A stretch of DNA of 64,000 nucleotides, taken from assembly GCA_029245025.1 (NCBI GenBank), contig JAQWQC010000025.1, positions 1-64,000 on the forward strand. The letters run 5' to 3'. This DNA comes from Rhodospirillaceae bacterium. Its GTDB lineage: Bacteria; Pseudomonadota; Alphaproteobacteria; Rhodospirillales; Rhodospirillaceae. The notes beneath the pieces are model-generated. The model made no database searches and was not told where the DNA came from. It saw nothing but the letters and a program-made list of their open reading frames with translations. Shown here piece by piece: positions 15,275-24,294 of the stretch; the first letter of the stretch is position 1; every line of letters starts with the position of its first letter. A program made the translations under genes and the position numbers.

Positions 15275-16801
15275 CTACTTGTTGCCGTCACGAATGAAGC
15301 TCCGCACATCAGCCGCAAGTTTCTCAAGTGACGGCTTGTGAGTGTACATCATGTGTCCTGCTTCATAGTACTCCATGACCACTCGATCCGGGTCGATGCC
15401 ATTGGCAGCCACCGCATTCTCGGTCGCGAAAAATGGTGTCGCCAGATCATAATATCCGTTGGCAAAAAATGCCCTCAGGTCTTTGTTTTCTCTCATGCCG
15501 CGGCCAACATGCGGTGCAACGTTGACATATGACGGCCAACCGCCATCCCGGTCAGACCAGTTCCAATTGCGCCCAGGCTCTCTGTCCAGAACCTTGTAAC
15601 GTTGAGTAAAATCGACTTCGAGCACGCGGGTGAGGTAATCGTTAACTGCTGTGACGAAGGCCGCGTCTACAGCGTAGGCTGATGCGTCATTGTCAAAATA
15701 CTCTCCGGCGTCGTCGAAATCTTTTCCTGTGTATCGGCTGTCAAACCGCCCCACAGTAAGGCCGCGATCTCGCAGCAATTGTTTCATGAAGCGGAAGTCT
15801 CCGATCTGCAGGTTAGTTTGTCGAATATAAGTCTCACTAAGCCCGGTGAATCTCGCCAGTCGTTCAACAATGATTTCTTTTTCATTCGCTGAGATTCTTG
15901 AGCCCTTAAGCAGCGCCACTGAATAATCGTTTAGTGCAAATTGACGAGCTTCTTCGACAAAATTTTCCAGACTATCTGGCTTATTGATTACCGCATCATG
16001 GTACCATGCGGTAGCGGCGTAGGTTGGTAGAACGCTGACGTAGGGAAGGGTGTTACCCATAGCAAATTCAGCGGCATGAAAATCTAGTATCGCTGATACC
16101 ATGATGACGCCGTTCAACGCGACCCCAGTGAAGGTGCGTTGAAGTTCGTTGACGAGTTGTGCTGCTCGCGTTGTGCCGTAGCTTTCTCCGGCGACGTATT
16201 TTGGTGAATTCCATCGACCATTCTTGGTTAAGTAGATGCGCATAAACTCTGCGACAGACCTTGCATCTTCTCTCAGGCCCCAGAAATCCTTGCCCTTGGC
16301 ATCACCAAGTGTGCGTGAATATCCAGTCCCCACAGGGTCGATAAACACCAAGTCGGTTTCGTCTAATATGCTGAGTGGATTGTCTTCTATCAAATAAGGA
16401 GCTGCACCCGCATCCTGCCCATCGCTGGGAACGACAACCCGTTTTGGGCCAAATACACCCATGTGAAGCCAAAGGGATGCTGAGCCTGGCCCTCCATTGA
16501 AAACAAATGTGATCGGTCGAGATGCTGGGTTTCTTGTATTATCTTTAGTGTAGGCAACTGTGAATATGCTGGCGGTGTCATCACCTTTGTCGTCTTTAAG
16601 AAATGTCTCGCTGGCGGTTGCTGTGTATGCGACGCGGTCCTCGTTAAATCGGCCTGTGAAAGATTTTACATAAACCTTTGGCTCTTCTCCGACATCTTTG
16701 CTTTCTTCCTTCTTGTCGGTTGCGCCGTTGTCTTGTGCGAAAGCGGGACCCACTAAGCAGAGAAAAAAGGCGAGGATTAGGAGGTTTAGTCTGGTATTCA
16801 T
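15275..16801 (-). CDS. Exported serine carboxypeptidase-like protein (S10 family)
   Basis: A 508-residue protein with a signal peptide (LNLLILAFFLCLVGPAFAQD, cleavage near residue 22). S10 landmarks: FVFNGGPGSASLWLHMG (oxyanion region, about 99-116), DPVGTGYS (155-162), and the nucleophile in VAGESYGTTRAA (Ser207). The catalytic Asp probably lies around FFANGYYDLATPF, and the His in EAGHMMYTH near the C-terminus. The triad therefore appears intact. Bacterial S10 members are usually annotated as peptidases, though plant S10 relatives also act as acyltransferases. First gene of the unit with two DUF1838 proteins, so it may act on the same extracytoplasmic substrate. Confidence 0.88.
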   Translation of the reverse strand: MNTRLNLLILAFFLCLVGPAFAQDNGATDKKEESKDVGEEPKVYVKSFTGRFNEDRVAYTATASETFLKDDKGDDTASIFTVAYTKDNTRNPASRPITFVFNGGPGSASLWLHMGVFGPKRVVVPSDGQDAGAAPYLIEDNPLSILDETDLVFIDPVGTGYSRTLGDAKGKDFWGLREDARSVAEFMRIYLTKNGRWNSPKYVAGESYGTTRAAQLVNELQRTFTGVALNGVIMVSAILDFHAAEFAMGNTLPYVSVLPTYAATAWYHDAVINKPDSLENFVEEARQFALNDYSVALLKGSRISANEKEIIVERLARFTGLSETYIRQTNLQIGDFRFMKQLLRDRGLTVGRFDSRYTGKDFDDAGEYFDNDASAYAVDAAFVTAVNDYLTRVLEVDFTQRYKVLDREPGRNWNWSDRDGGWPSYVNVAPHVGRGMRENKDLRAFFANGYYDLATPFFATENAVAANGIDPDRVVMEYYEAGHMMYTHKPSLEKLAADVRSFIRDGNK

Positions 16802-17205
16802 GGCTAAAATCCTTGTTGAGTTATCTAGCTAACTCAGTACCACGGCGCTTCGATTTCCCCAACATTGCCGCAGTTTAGCGGTTGGGCTATTCCTCTAAAA
16901 GCTCAAGCTAAAAAATTGTCATATTAAATCCCACTGGACCTGACGTGCTTACTTATAAAAAGATAAGACCATCACTCATTGTGCGATTTATTGAGCGCTC
17001 ACTCATTAGTATGCAACCACCTCACTATACTAATGAAGCAGTTGAGTGAGTTCTTGTTTTGAGTTCGAATCAAGTGACGTATGCAACTAAAGAGACTAAT
17101 TCTATATGCTAGTGCGAATTGCAATTGAGTCTTTTGAACTAAGTATATGTAATGAAAACGTAACCCTAAGACTCATCAAGGGTGTACAGAGCGGGGAATC
17201 AATAA
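16802..17205. other. AT-rich intergenic region between divergent genes
   Basis: About 400 bases between the divergent S10 gene and the methyltransferase-like gene, visibly richer in A and T than its surroundings. It contains the interrupted dyad listed separately. No protein fragment was recognised. It presumably carries both promoters. Confidence 0.5.
16998..17050. repeat. Interrupted inverted repeat upstream of the methyltransferase-like gene
   Basis: The left arm CTCACTCATTAGTA (16998-17011) is matched in reverse complement by TACTAATG (17028-17035) and AGTGAG (17045-17050); the right arm has nine extra bases between its halves. It could be a regulatory operator or an RNA hairpin in the leader, about 155 bases before the gene at 17206. 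Confidence 0.35.
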
Positions 17206-18096
17206 ATGCCTGATGTGAATAATGCAGCGATCGGTATCCAGCAGGCTGCCCAATTGCTGAGCGCCAGCAGCTTCCAAGAAGCGGTGAAGTTGTATGACTC
17301 GATACTTGTTGAGCATCCGGGATTTGCAGAGCGATTTCTCAAAAATTCAGCCAATAAACAACTTCACGATTCACTCGCAAAACACAGTCTTATTCAACAA
17401 TCTCATCAAAATAGTGAAAGCCACGGTTACTCGTTTGATATCGGGCGTTACCTTGTGGGCGGAGGAATTGTGAGGGTGACGAAAGACATTGCAATTGATG
17501 TCAGTGCCTTCAAGGGAACAGTTTTCGGAGGTAGCGAAGCATGGGCTAAACATGTTGAACTAGTTTTTGATCAATATAGGGATACTTTGTTTCGCGGCTG
17601 CACGGATCGGCAGAGCCTGGATTGGTCTCCGACGTATTTTGCCCTATGGGTTTTGAGCGACTTTCAACAAATAGAACCGTTCATACCTTCATCGACCCAA
17701 AAAGTTGCAGATATTGGATGCGGCATGGGTGGGATCAACGCGTTTATTGCTCAGACTACAGATACTCAGAAATCGTTTACTCTTTATGAGACTGAGGCTG
17801 ATGCATTGAATGGGGCGCATAAGTTTTTATCTAAGAACTCCGTTGCGAGTTTGGATGGCTCCGATGATGGTCGCCCTTTTGATCTTATTATTTCCATGCG
17901 TTCTTGCTGCTATTTGTACAGCTACAAGGAATACGAGCCCATATTCCAACAGACAAGATCGGGATCAAGTATCATCGTAGATGTGAGTATAGATAAGTAT
18001 GAAGAAACGCTCAGTTTCTTTTCTGCGTTCTGCAACTATAAAATTCCGCTATATACGGGTGATGCAAATTATCACCGCTATGTATTTATCAGGTAG
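17206..18096 (+). CDS. Putative SAM-dependent methyltransferase with TPR-like N-terminus
   Basis: A 296-residue protein. Residues 10-45 (QAAQLLSASSFQEAVKLYDS) read like one tetratricopeptide-type helix pair. A class I methyltransferase signature follows in the middle: VADIGCGMGGINAFIAQTTD, with the acidic residue ending the second strand in LYETEADALNG and FDLIISMRSCCYLYSY as the motif IV-like region. The C-terminal part contains the final strands. The substrate is unknown. The gene stands alone, is AT-richer than its neighbours and is flanked by two gene-poor gaps, which suggests horizontal acquisition. A putative sugar or small-molecule methyltransferase is a reasonable guess only. Confidence 0.65.
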   Translation: MPDVNNAAIGIQQAAQLLSASSFQEAVKLYDSILVEHPGFAERFLKNSANKQLHDSLAKHSLIQQSHQNSESHGYSFDIGRYLVGGGIVRVTKDIAIDVSAFKGTVFGGSEAWAKHVELVFDQYRDTLFRGCTDRQSLDWSPTYFALWVLSDFQQIEPFIPSSTQKVADIGCGMGGINAFIAQTTDTQKSFTLYETEADALNGAHKFLSKNSVASLDGSDDGRPFDLIISMRSCCYLYSYKEYEPIFQQTRSGSSIIVDVSIDKYEETLSFFSAFCNYKIPLYTGDANYHRYVFIR

Positions 18097-18587
18097 TTGG
18101 AGCATATGGCCGGTGGTGTATGCGGCGGCAGAATGTCTCGGGTTGGGCTCCGGGTGATGCTCAGCGGCAAAACACCCATCATTACCTGTTTGGATTGACC
18201 AGCGGAGAGGAAGCGACAGACGCGAACAAGCCGGTTAGTGCTGTTGGTTGCATCAGGACCCCGAAAGACCTGATTTGCCGTTTATATGGCCTGCCTGCAT
18301 TCCAGTGCCTCATTTATCGCAGGAGCTCTGTATTGGTCGCGCCCTAGCGGCTGAGGGCTGGCTTCTTGAGGTTGGGACGCCAATCGTAGCTCACCCGCTC
18401 AGGGTGCCCATTCAGCAACGCCTCAATGATCTTATACATAGGTCATGCTGCCAGCGCTTTACGCCGATTTCATGCAATAGGAGCTGCCGTTTTGGTAAGT
18501 CCGATAAAGCTTCGTGGTCGGAATAAGGGGCAATTAAATGCCTGAAGCCGTGGGCGGTCTCCCTTGACAAGGGGCTAAGTTCTAATT
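18097..18587. other. Gene-poor region, probably decayed sequence
   Basis: About 490 bases after the methyltransferase-like gene. Short open frames exist on both strands (for instance 18120-18347 and 18248-18526 on the plus strand). One short plus-strand stretch near 18440-18540 (ALRRFHAIGAAVLVSPIKLR) looks protein-like, but no family could be recognised. No RNA gene or repeat was seen. I regard it as degraded coding sequence of unknown origin. Confidence 0.4.
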
Positions 18588-19718
18588 TTATTCAGCGGCC
18601 GCTTTGGTTGCGATATCTGGTTGCGTGACGGGCGCCGCCTCTATAGCCCAGCCCTTTGTATTTCGGCGTGCTGGGCTGGGAATGGCAAAAGCCTTTTCTT
18701 CACGGAGTTCGTCCACTTTTGTGGAGTCAATGCGCCAGCCACGACTTTCCCAGTCTTGTATGAATTCGCGATACCGAGTGATCACGCCGTCTGATTTAAC
18801 AAGCACCTCTTCTGTTGAGGACTGTGGTGTGTAGAACGGCTCGATCCGCTCAATTACGACTTTGTCCTGCATCATCACAGCTGTATTGCGCTCATTGATG
18901 GTCGCATCCATTTCTGGATCGGCCCGGAAATTGCGCGCCTGGAGGAAGTAACGCTTCAGTGTTTTCTCATCGACTGGTGTCGAGAATCCGTATTGGTGCG
19001 CCCAGGCATGCGGGCCAAAATGTAATTTAGTCCATGCGCTTGATGGACCGTGGTTGCCTGCACCAGCTTCCATCTCGCCTTCACCCTTGAGACCCTTCAT
19101 TTTTGAGTTGGGAAGGTCAGGTGAGATAAAAGTTGTCATGGTGCCACAGCCCCAATCTTCTTCTAATACCGCAAAGTCTGGCACGTGATAGTCGTCTCTA
19201 TCACCCTGGTATCCCATGGACGGGTGGACAAATTCCGTGTGGGCTGGGTCTAAGGTGTTCTCGACAGCCCGCTGAAAGTTTGCCGTCCACTCATATACTT
19301 GCGTAGTTACCCGCCAGCCATCTTGTCCGTACTCTGGCAAATCCATGATTGGCGGACGTTCCGCTTCCGGCAGATCGCCGAGGAAGGCAAAAACCAGGCC
19401 GTACTCTTCTTGAACCGGGTAGCTGTCTACTTTTGCACGAGCGGGGATCTTTGCATTTGGACCGAGAGATGGAATTCTCGTACACAGCCCGTCATCACCT
19501 TTGAATTGCCAGCCGTGATAAGGGCATTCAATGTTGTCGCCCTTTACTTTTCCGTGGGCGAGCGAAGCGCCTCGGTGGACGCAGAGGTTGGACAAGCAAT
19601 GGGCTTGGCCATCTGAGTCGCGAAACAGCACGTAATCAAATCCGAGCATGCGCACGTGGACTGGTGTGTTTTGGACGTTTTCGCTGAGTTCAGCTACGTA
19701 CCAGAAATTCATAAACAT
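18588..19718 (-). CDS. Rieske non-heme iron oxygenase, alpha subunit
   Basis: A 376-residue ring-hydroxylating-type oxygenase. The N-terminal Rieske centre is CVHRG (about residue 47) and CPYHGW (about 65), i.e. C-x-H and C-x2-H ligands of the [2Fe-2S] cluster. The mononuclear iron site is in ENTLDPAHTEFVHPS (around 153-167), with an Asp and two His nearby as in VanA/PaO-type oxygenases. No ferredoxin or reductase gene is adjacent, so electrons must come from elsewhere. The substrate cannot be told: aromatic acids, steroids or tetrapyrroles are all used by this branch. Confidence 0.9.
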   Translation of the reverse strand: MFMNFWYVAELSENVQNTPVHVRMLGFDYVLFRDSDGQAHCLSNLCVHRGASLAHGKVKGDNIECPYHGWQFKGDDGLCTRIPSLGPNAKIPARAKVDSYPVQEEYGLVFAFLGDLPEAERPPIMDLPEYGQDGWRVTTQVYEWTANFQRAVENTLDPAHTEFVHPSMGYQGDRDDYHVPDFAVLEEDWGCGTMTTFISPDLPNSKMKGLKGEGEMEAGAGNHGPSSAWTKLHFGPHAWAHQYGFSTPVDEKTLKRYFLQARNFRADPEMDATINERNTAVMMQDKVVIERIEPFYTPQSSTEEVLVKSDGVITRYREFIQDWESRGWRIDSTKVDELREEKAFAIPSPARRNTKGWAIEAAPVTQPDIATKAAAE

Positions 19719-19931
19719 TTTGACGGTCCCCTATGCGGCGGCAAGTGCAGCTCTCAAGCAAGTATGAAAACTCTAGTGGTCACTCATAGCGCCAGTTTTG
19801 TGGGCCTGAAAGGACGATTGAACCTCTGACCGCATTTTGGCTGCCGCGTATCTTTTACGGAGCCGAGCCAATTACAGATCAGCTTGGAATATTGAGCAAT
19901 CTTAGTCCAATTGGACCGACACATAAGAAAC

Positions 19932-20261
19932 TTAGCCAAAGGTTTGGTCAAAGCCACGTTTGCGCGGGCCAAGTCCAATAAAACGAATGTTCTCGTAAAG
20001 GAAGATGCCTGGCGCCTCGTCTCTGTAGTCACGCATGGCTTGGCGGCGCAGCGCAAGGCTGTCATCCCAGTTGGTCTCCATCCATGCCTCTTCAATGACT
20101 GGCTGAATTTCTTCGTCGCAATACCACGGATCTGTCTTGCGGCAGGAGTTGATGTTGGTCATCTGGATGGAGTCGGGGATGGGGTATGAACTCCATTGCA
20201 ATGTGAACGCATCAGACTCAGTCTGGCCTCCGACGAAATCTAAAAGGAAAGTTATGGCCAC
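19932..20261 (-). pseudogene. C-terminal relic of a family 5 ABC-transporter solute-binding protein
   Basis: A 109-codon open stretch reads SYPIPDSIQMTNINSC, DPWYCDEEIQPVIEEAWMET, RRQAMRDYRDEAPGIFLYE and GLGPRKRGFDQTFG, then stops. This is the typical C-terminal end of peptide/nickel-type (SBP_bac_5) periplasmic binding proteins, which are normally about 500 residues. The N-terminal four fifths are absent, because the preceding gene on this strand (TPR-glycosyltransferase) ends only 27 bases upstream. No permease or ATPase of such a transporter is in the window. Confidence 0.7.
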
Positions 20262-20288
20262 CTAGAGAGTTGGGTGATGGTTGCATTC

Positions 20289-22217
20289 CTATCGCGATTC
20301 CAGAAGCGCGGTTAGGTCTGCCGCCACTTGCGCGATGGTTTTGTTCCAATTGTGCCAATCGGTCTGCCGGTAAACAGTCATGGAATCATACCAGGGACTT
20401 GAGGAACCTTCTTTGAACCAGTGCCACGGCAAGCCACCTGAGCCTAGACGGGGGAGGATTGTCCAAGTTGGGACTCCAAGCGAGCCAGCCAGGTGCGCGG
20501 CGGTGTTGCTGTTAGAGATCACGAGGTCCATAGCTGCGACTTGGGCTGCGTAATTATCCATGTCTTTGAGTGGGTCAATATTTGGATCGGTGTTTATAAC
20601 TTGCCCTGCCACCGCTGTCGCATTTTCGACCTCTTGATGATTGTCGCCATATTGCAATGACACGAATGATGCATTGATGGTTCTAAGAATGGGGACCCAC
20701 TCAACCAGCGGAATAGTTTTGATCCAAGCATCGGTTGGACGGCCACTCCGCCATGCAATGCCAATAATCAGCTTATCTGGTTCAGTAGCGCGGTATTGTT
20801 GAAAGATGAGCTGCTTCAACTCCGTATTGCAGACTAAATAGGAGGAGCCGTCGTTAAATGAATCTAAATCTGGCCGCAGATGCTGGCAGACCGTTCCGGC
20901 TGCGATCTGATAGTCGAGGTGCAGTTTTTTGAGTGTGCCGTTTTCAGCATTTGTTTTTGGGACTACTGTCGCCGTTGGGAAAGACCTCTCGAATAGCGGA
21001 ACCAGACGAGGTTCACATTGAATGACGACATGTTTGGCGGCTGAAATCAAATCAGGAATCATGCTGGCGTATACAATCTCGTCGCCAACGCCCTGCTCGC
21101 TCCAAACTAAGATTGTTTTCTCCGCCAGGTCTTCTCCGCGCCAAGCCGGGAGGTCTTGATGACGCTTTTGCCCATGGCTTGAAGACTGCCGAAAACGCCA
21201 ATCGTAGTCTTTAAATCCTTGAGCGATTAATCCCTCGGTTAATAGGGCCTGGCACCGAGCCATGTGCGGTTTCGCCTGATCAGGGTTTAATGCAATAGCT
21301 TCATCCAAATAGACGAGAGCGGCGTCTATGCCCTGAGTGGCGTGCGCTAGGTGGGCGAGATTGCTCCGCGCGGCTTCGAGTTTCGGGTCATATATTAGAG
21401 CTTGTTTATATGACTCTTCCGCGTCTACTGTCCGACCCAAAGTTCGAAATGAAACACCCCGATTGTTCCAAGCATCTGCGTTGGTTGGTGCTAATTTAAG
21501 TGCTTCTTCGAATTTTTCTAATGCGGCCTCAAATTGACCCGTTTTGTTTAGGCCTAACCCAAGTGAAAGGCGGCTCGACACATCGTTAGGGTTAAGCGTC
21601 AGGTAATGTTCTAGGGGTGGAATACTGTCTTTGAAGCGTTCAGCCTTTTGCAGGGCAAGTCCCAAGTTTCTCCATGCAGAAGGAAGGTGGGGATGGGTCT
21701 TAACAAGGGACTCGTAGTGATTAATCGCACCTTGTAGGTCGCCAGCCTCCTTGAGAGCTTCGCCGAGATTGACACGAGCCGCGTCTGAGTTTGGCTCGAG
21801 TTTGAGCGCTTTTTCGAAGCATGCACGCGCTTTGACGGCATATCCCTGCCGTAAGCGGCAATCGCCAAGAGTATTTAGTCCTGCGGCTGCGAGTTTATTT
21901 TTGCGTGCAAGTGGTTCCAAAGCCGCAGCAGCGTCATCAACTCGTCCCAACGCTAAATTGGCCAGCGCCAAGCTATTTGCGATGCCAGGGTCGGATTTTC
22001 TCGCTCTAATAGCTTCGGTAAGCAGTGGCAGCGCATCTTGTGACTGACCCAAATGATACCTGCTCATGCCCGAGATGTGTAAAGCATCCGGGTTGCGTGC
22101 TTGGTATTCAAGGATGCGGTCAGCGAGGGTGGCAGACTCCGCGAATCGTCCGGCATTGAAGTGGGCGCCGGCTGCTTGAAGGGCTTTTGTCAGGTCGTCA
22201 GGGAGCGAGTGTGCCAT
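20289..22217 (-). CDS. TPR-repeat protein with C-terminal glycosyltransferase-like domain
   Basis: A 642-residue protein. Residues 1-330 are about nine tetratricopeptide repeats (for example RFAESATLADRILEYQ, YAVKARACFEKALKLEPNSD, QFEAALEKFEEALKLAPTNA). The C-terminal 300 residues resemble the GT-B-like domain attached to TPRs in bacterial proteins annotated near O-GlcNAc transferase or GT9: ILVWSEQGVGDEIVYASMIP, IGIAWRSGRP, and DLVISNSNTAAHLAGSLGVP. Such proteins are often linked to flagellar or surface glycosylation, but no flagellin gene is present here. The catalytic role is inferred from the domain layout. Confidence 0.85.
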   Translation of the reverse strand: MAHSLPDDLTKALQAAGAHFNAGRFAESATLADRILEYQARNPDALHISGMSRYHLGQSQDALPLLTEAIRARKSDPGIANSLALANLALGRVDDAAAALEPLARKNKLAAAGLNTLGDCRLRQGYAVKARACFEKALKLEPNSDAARVNLGEALKEAGDLQGAINHYESLVKTHPHLPSAWRNLGLALQKAERFKDSIPPLEHYLTLNPNDVSSRLSLGLGLNKTGQFEAALEKFEEALKLAPTNADAWNNRGVSFRTLGRTVDAEESYKQALIYDPKLEAARSNLAHLAHATQGIDAALVYLDEAIALNPDQAKPHMARCQALLTEGLIAQGFKDYDWRFRQSSSHGQKRHQDLPAWRGEDLAEKTILVWSEQGVGDEIVYASMIPDLISAAKHVVIQCEPRLVPLFERSFPTATVVPKTNAENGTLKKLHLDYQIAAGTVCQHLRPDLDSFNDGSSYLVCNTELKQLIFQQYRATEPDKLIIGIAWRSGRPTDAWIKTIPLVEWVPILRTINASFVSLQYGDNHQEVENATAVAGQVINTDPNIDPLKDMDNYAAQVAAMDLVISNSNTAAHLAGSLGVPTWTILPRLGSGGLPWHWFKEGSSSPWYDSMTVYRQTDWHNWNKTIAQVAADLTALLESR

Positions 22218-22443
22218 ACAAACGTTTCATTTAGCGTGGTCTCAGACAGCGGAAGATGATGGTAGCGCGTCTCGTCAATCTTAAACAGCGTCAGAATGAA
22301 AATCGCACGATTGAATCGCGGTATCTAAGAATACCTTTGTAGGGGCCAGTGCGACGTATTTTCCTCAAATGCTTGGCAGAGATGGTTGTATCGTTATGGT
22401 TGACGATCGCTAAGACCGGAAGATGTTAGGTGGGAGTTATATT

Positions 22444-23271
22444 ATGGCGATTACAGTGCGACGGCTATATGTCGATGGGCCCTTTGGGCAAGTGCACATC
22501 AGAGAGGCGCGTCCCGCGGCTGGCGATACAACAAGAACGCCGCTGATTTGTTTTCACCAGAGTCCCGTATCAGGCGCGCAATATCGTCCTTTCCAAGACG
22601 AGATGGCGACGGATCGAATTGTCTGGTGCCCTGACACGCCCGGCTTTGGCGGTTCCGATGCGCCGCAGAATGTTGTGTCAATCGGTGACTACGCTAATGT
22701 TATGGCAACTGTGGTTGAGGCTCTTGGTTATGGTGGCGAGGGTCGCGGCGCCATAGATGTATTCGGCGGTCATACAGGAAGTGTCATCGGTACGGAGTTA
22801 GCGGTGACAAGGCCTGAGTTGGTGCGGAACGTTATATTCCCGTCTGTCGCGCTGTTCTCCAACGAGCAAAAGACAATGATGATGCAGCGATTTGGTGGAC
22901 CGCCAGAATATTTTACGGACCCAGACTTTGTTGCCAACTCTTACAAGCAAACCGTTTTGGATGGCCCTCAAGAGATTGATCCAGAGCGCCGGTTAGAGTT
23001 ATTCACTGAACGACTGCGATCGGGGATGAAGGCGTGGTACGCGCCAGAAGCGGTGATGAGCTATGACGCCGAAGAGCAGCTCAAGAAATTAACACAGCCG
23101 GCTCTTGTTCTGGTTCTAGATGACATGCTTGCAGAAAATACGCGTCTGGCTGTTTCGCTGATTCCCGACGCAAAGATCGTCGAGTTACTGCATATTTCTC
23201 ATGCTCTTGCGTGGGATCGCCATGCACCAGAGATTGCAAAAGTCATTCGAGCGTTCTGCGACGAGACCTAA
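22444..23271 (+). CDS. Alpha/beta hydrolase with histidine at the nucleophile position (paralogue 1)
   Basis: A start at ATG 22444 gives 275 residues; the longer start at 22423 adds seven unlike residues. The fold is clear: LICFHQSPVSGAQY (oxyanion loop), WCPDTPGFGGSD, the nucleophile-elbow region DVFGGHTGSVIG, and HISHALAWDRHAPE, where the catalytic His would lie. At the elbow, G-x-Nuc-x-G reads G-G-H-T-G, so His110 (this start) sits where Ser is expected. The same replacement is found in the two hydrolases at 58.4-60.2 kb. Substrate unknown. It is followed by DUF1838 paralogue C in the same orientation after 134 bases. Confidence 0.85.
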   Translation: MAITVRRLYVDGPFGQVHIREARPAAGDTTRTPLICFHQSPVSGAQYRPFQDEMATDRIVWCPDTPGFGGSDAPQNVVSIGDYANVMATVVEALGYGGEGRGAIDVFGGHTGSVIGTELAVTRPELVRNVIFPSVALFSNEQKTMMMQRFGGPPEYFTDPDFVANSYKQTVLDGPQEIDPERRLELFTERLRSGMKAWYAPEAVMSYDAEEQLKKLTQPALVLVLDDMLAENTRLAVSLIPDAKIVELLHISHALAWDRHAPEIAKVIRAFCDET

Positions 23272-23405
23272 CTGTGGGCCTCACGCGCCATTACGTCGAC
23301 GGACTTGAAGATTGTACGTAGGGGTATGCCGTCCGCTGCCTGGGATAATGGCGTGATACCCAATATCGTTCTGCGCGACCTTAGTTTTGAAGTGAAGGGG
23401 CAGTA

Positions 23406-24260
23406 ATGGCTGATGTGACACGACGCAATACATTGCTTGGAGGTGCGGCTATAGCAGCATTACCGTCAGCAAAGTCCGTTTCTGCGGAACTGCCATCCCA
23501 TCCAGCACAGCAGAACGAAGCCTATGTAAAAATTCTAGGCCGTACGGATGAGGGGCGGGTCACGAAAAAAACGCGTGGTATTGTCATGGCAGTGTTGCCC
23601 GATGCCGTTGTCCCGCTCTATGGCTTCCGCAATAGCGAGTCAGCGTGGTGGCGCAAAATTGATGATGCCAGTTGGGTTCGGTTTCCGTCTGTGTTGTCAT
23701 TCTTTACAGATCTGGAAACAAATACATTCATCGATACGTATAAGAGTCCCTTCAACGGTGAGACTGTCACATTGACTCCAAGTTTCATTCGTCACAAGGA
23801 AGGGGAGTTGTTTACGCCAACGGGCTACTACTACGGCAGCATGAAGCGAAGGTTCCCAGATCGATACCCAGATAAGCCTTTGCAGATCAACTGGACGCTT
23901 GACGGTGATGACATCCGTTTGCAACGGTCTTCGAATTTTCCGCCTATGATTCCGCAGCCATCATTGGAATCCGTATCTTATTTCTCAAGTGCGTCAGAGG
24001 TGTTCGATCCAAGCGTGCACGACGCTCACTATCGCTCCGCCGGATGGAATATTTTTTCCGGCATACGGGCGCCCTACCAAGCTCTAGGGATATTGCCGGG
24101 GCATGCGATCTGGCATTTCGATGCTGTTAAGCTCGATAGCGTAAACGCGTGCGATGCTGATTACTTGGAGCGCGCTCGCGCCTATACACCACTCTTTGAT
24201 CAGTCACCCGAACTGGATGAGGGCCCCTCATTTTTTGAGCGATTGATGGCGAACCGCTAG
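23406..24260 (+). CDS. DUF1838 protein with Tat signal (paralogue C)
   Basis: A 284-residue protein. MADVTRRNTLLGGAAIAALP is a twin-arginine signal (Arg6-Arg7). The DUF1838 landmarks are present: FFTDLETNTFIDTYKSPFNG, RYPDKPLQINW, and ALGILPGHAIWHFDAVKLDS near the C-terminus. It is more divergent than paralogues A and B are from each other. Downstream of a hydrolase lacking the serine nucleophile, it again pairs DUF1838 with a hydrolase, as A and B pair with the S10 peptidase-like protein. Confidence 0.83.
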   Translation: MADVTRRNTLLGGAAIAALPSAKSVSAELPSHPAQQNEAYVKILGRTDEGRVTKKTRGIVMAVLPDAVVPLYGFRNSESAWWRKIDDASWVRFPSVLSFFTDLETNTFIDTYKSPFNGETVTLTPSFIRHKEGELFTPTGYYYGSMKRRFPDRYPDKPLQINWTLDGDDIRLQRSSNFPPMIPQPSLESVSYFSSASEVFDPSVHDAHYRSAGWNIFSGIRAPYQALGILPGHAIWHFDAVKLDSVNACDADYLERARAYTPLFDQSPELDEGPSFFERLMANR

Positions 24261-24294
24261 ACTTTCGTACGACAGCTCACTTCCCCGGTGTGAT

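Noticed and set aside
17061-17080. TTCGAATC resembling a tRNA T-loop
   Set aside because: The flanking bases do not form a T-stem and no acceptor or anticodon arm is found nearby.
18120-18526. Two overlapping plus-strand open frames of 75 and 92 codons
   Set aside because: Composition does not look coding and no family was recognised; treated as decayed sequence.
23326-23406. 26-codon open frame before DUF1838 paralogue C
   Set aside because: Too short, no ribosome site, no family; overlaps the next start codon by chance.
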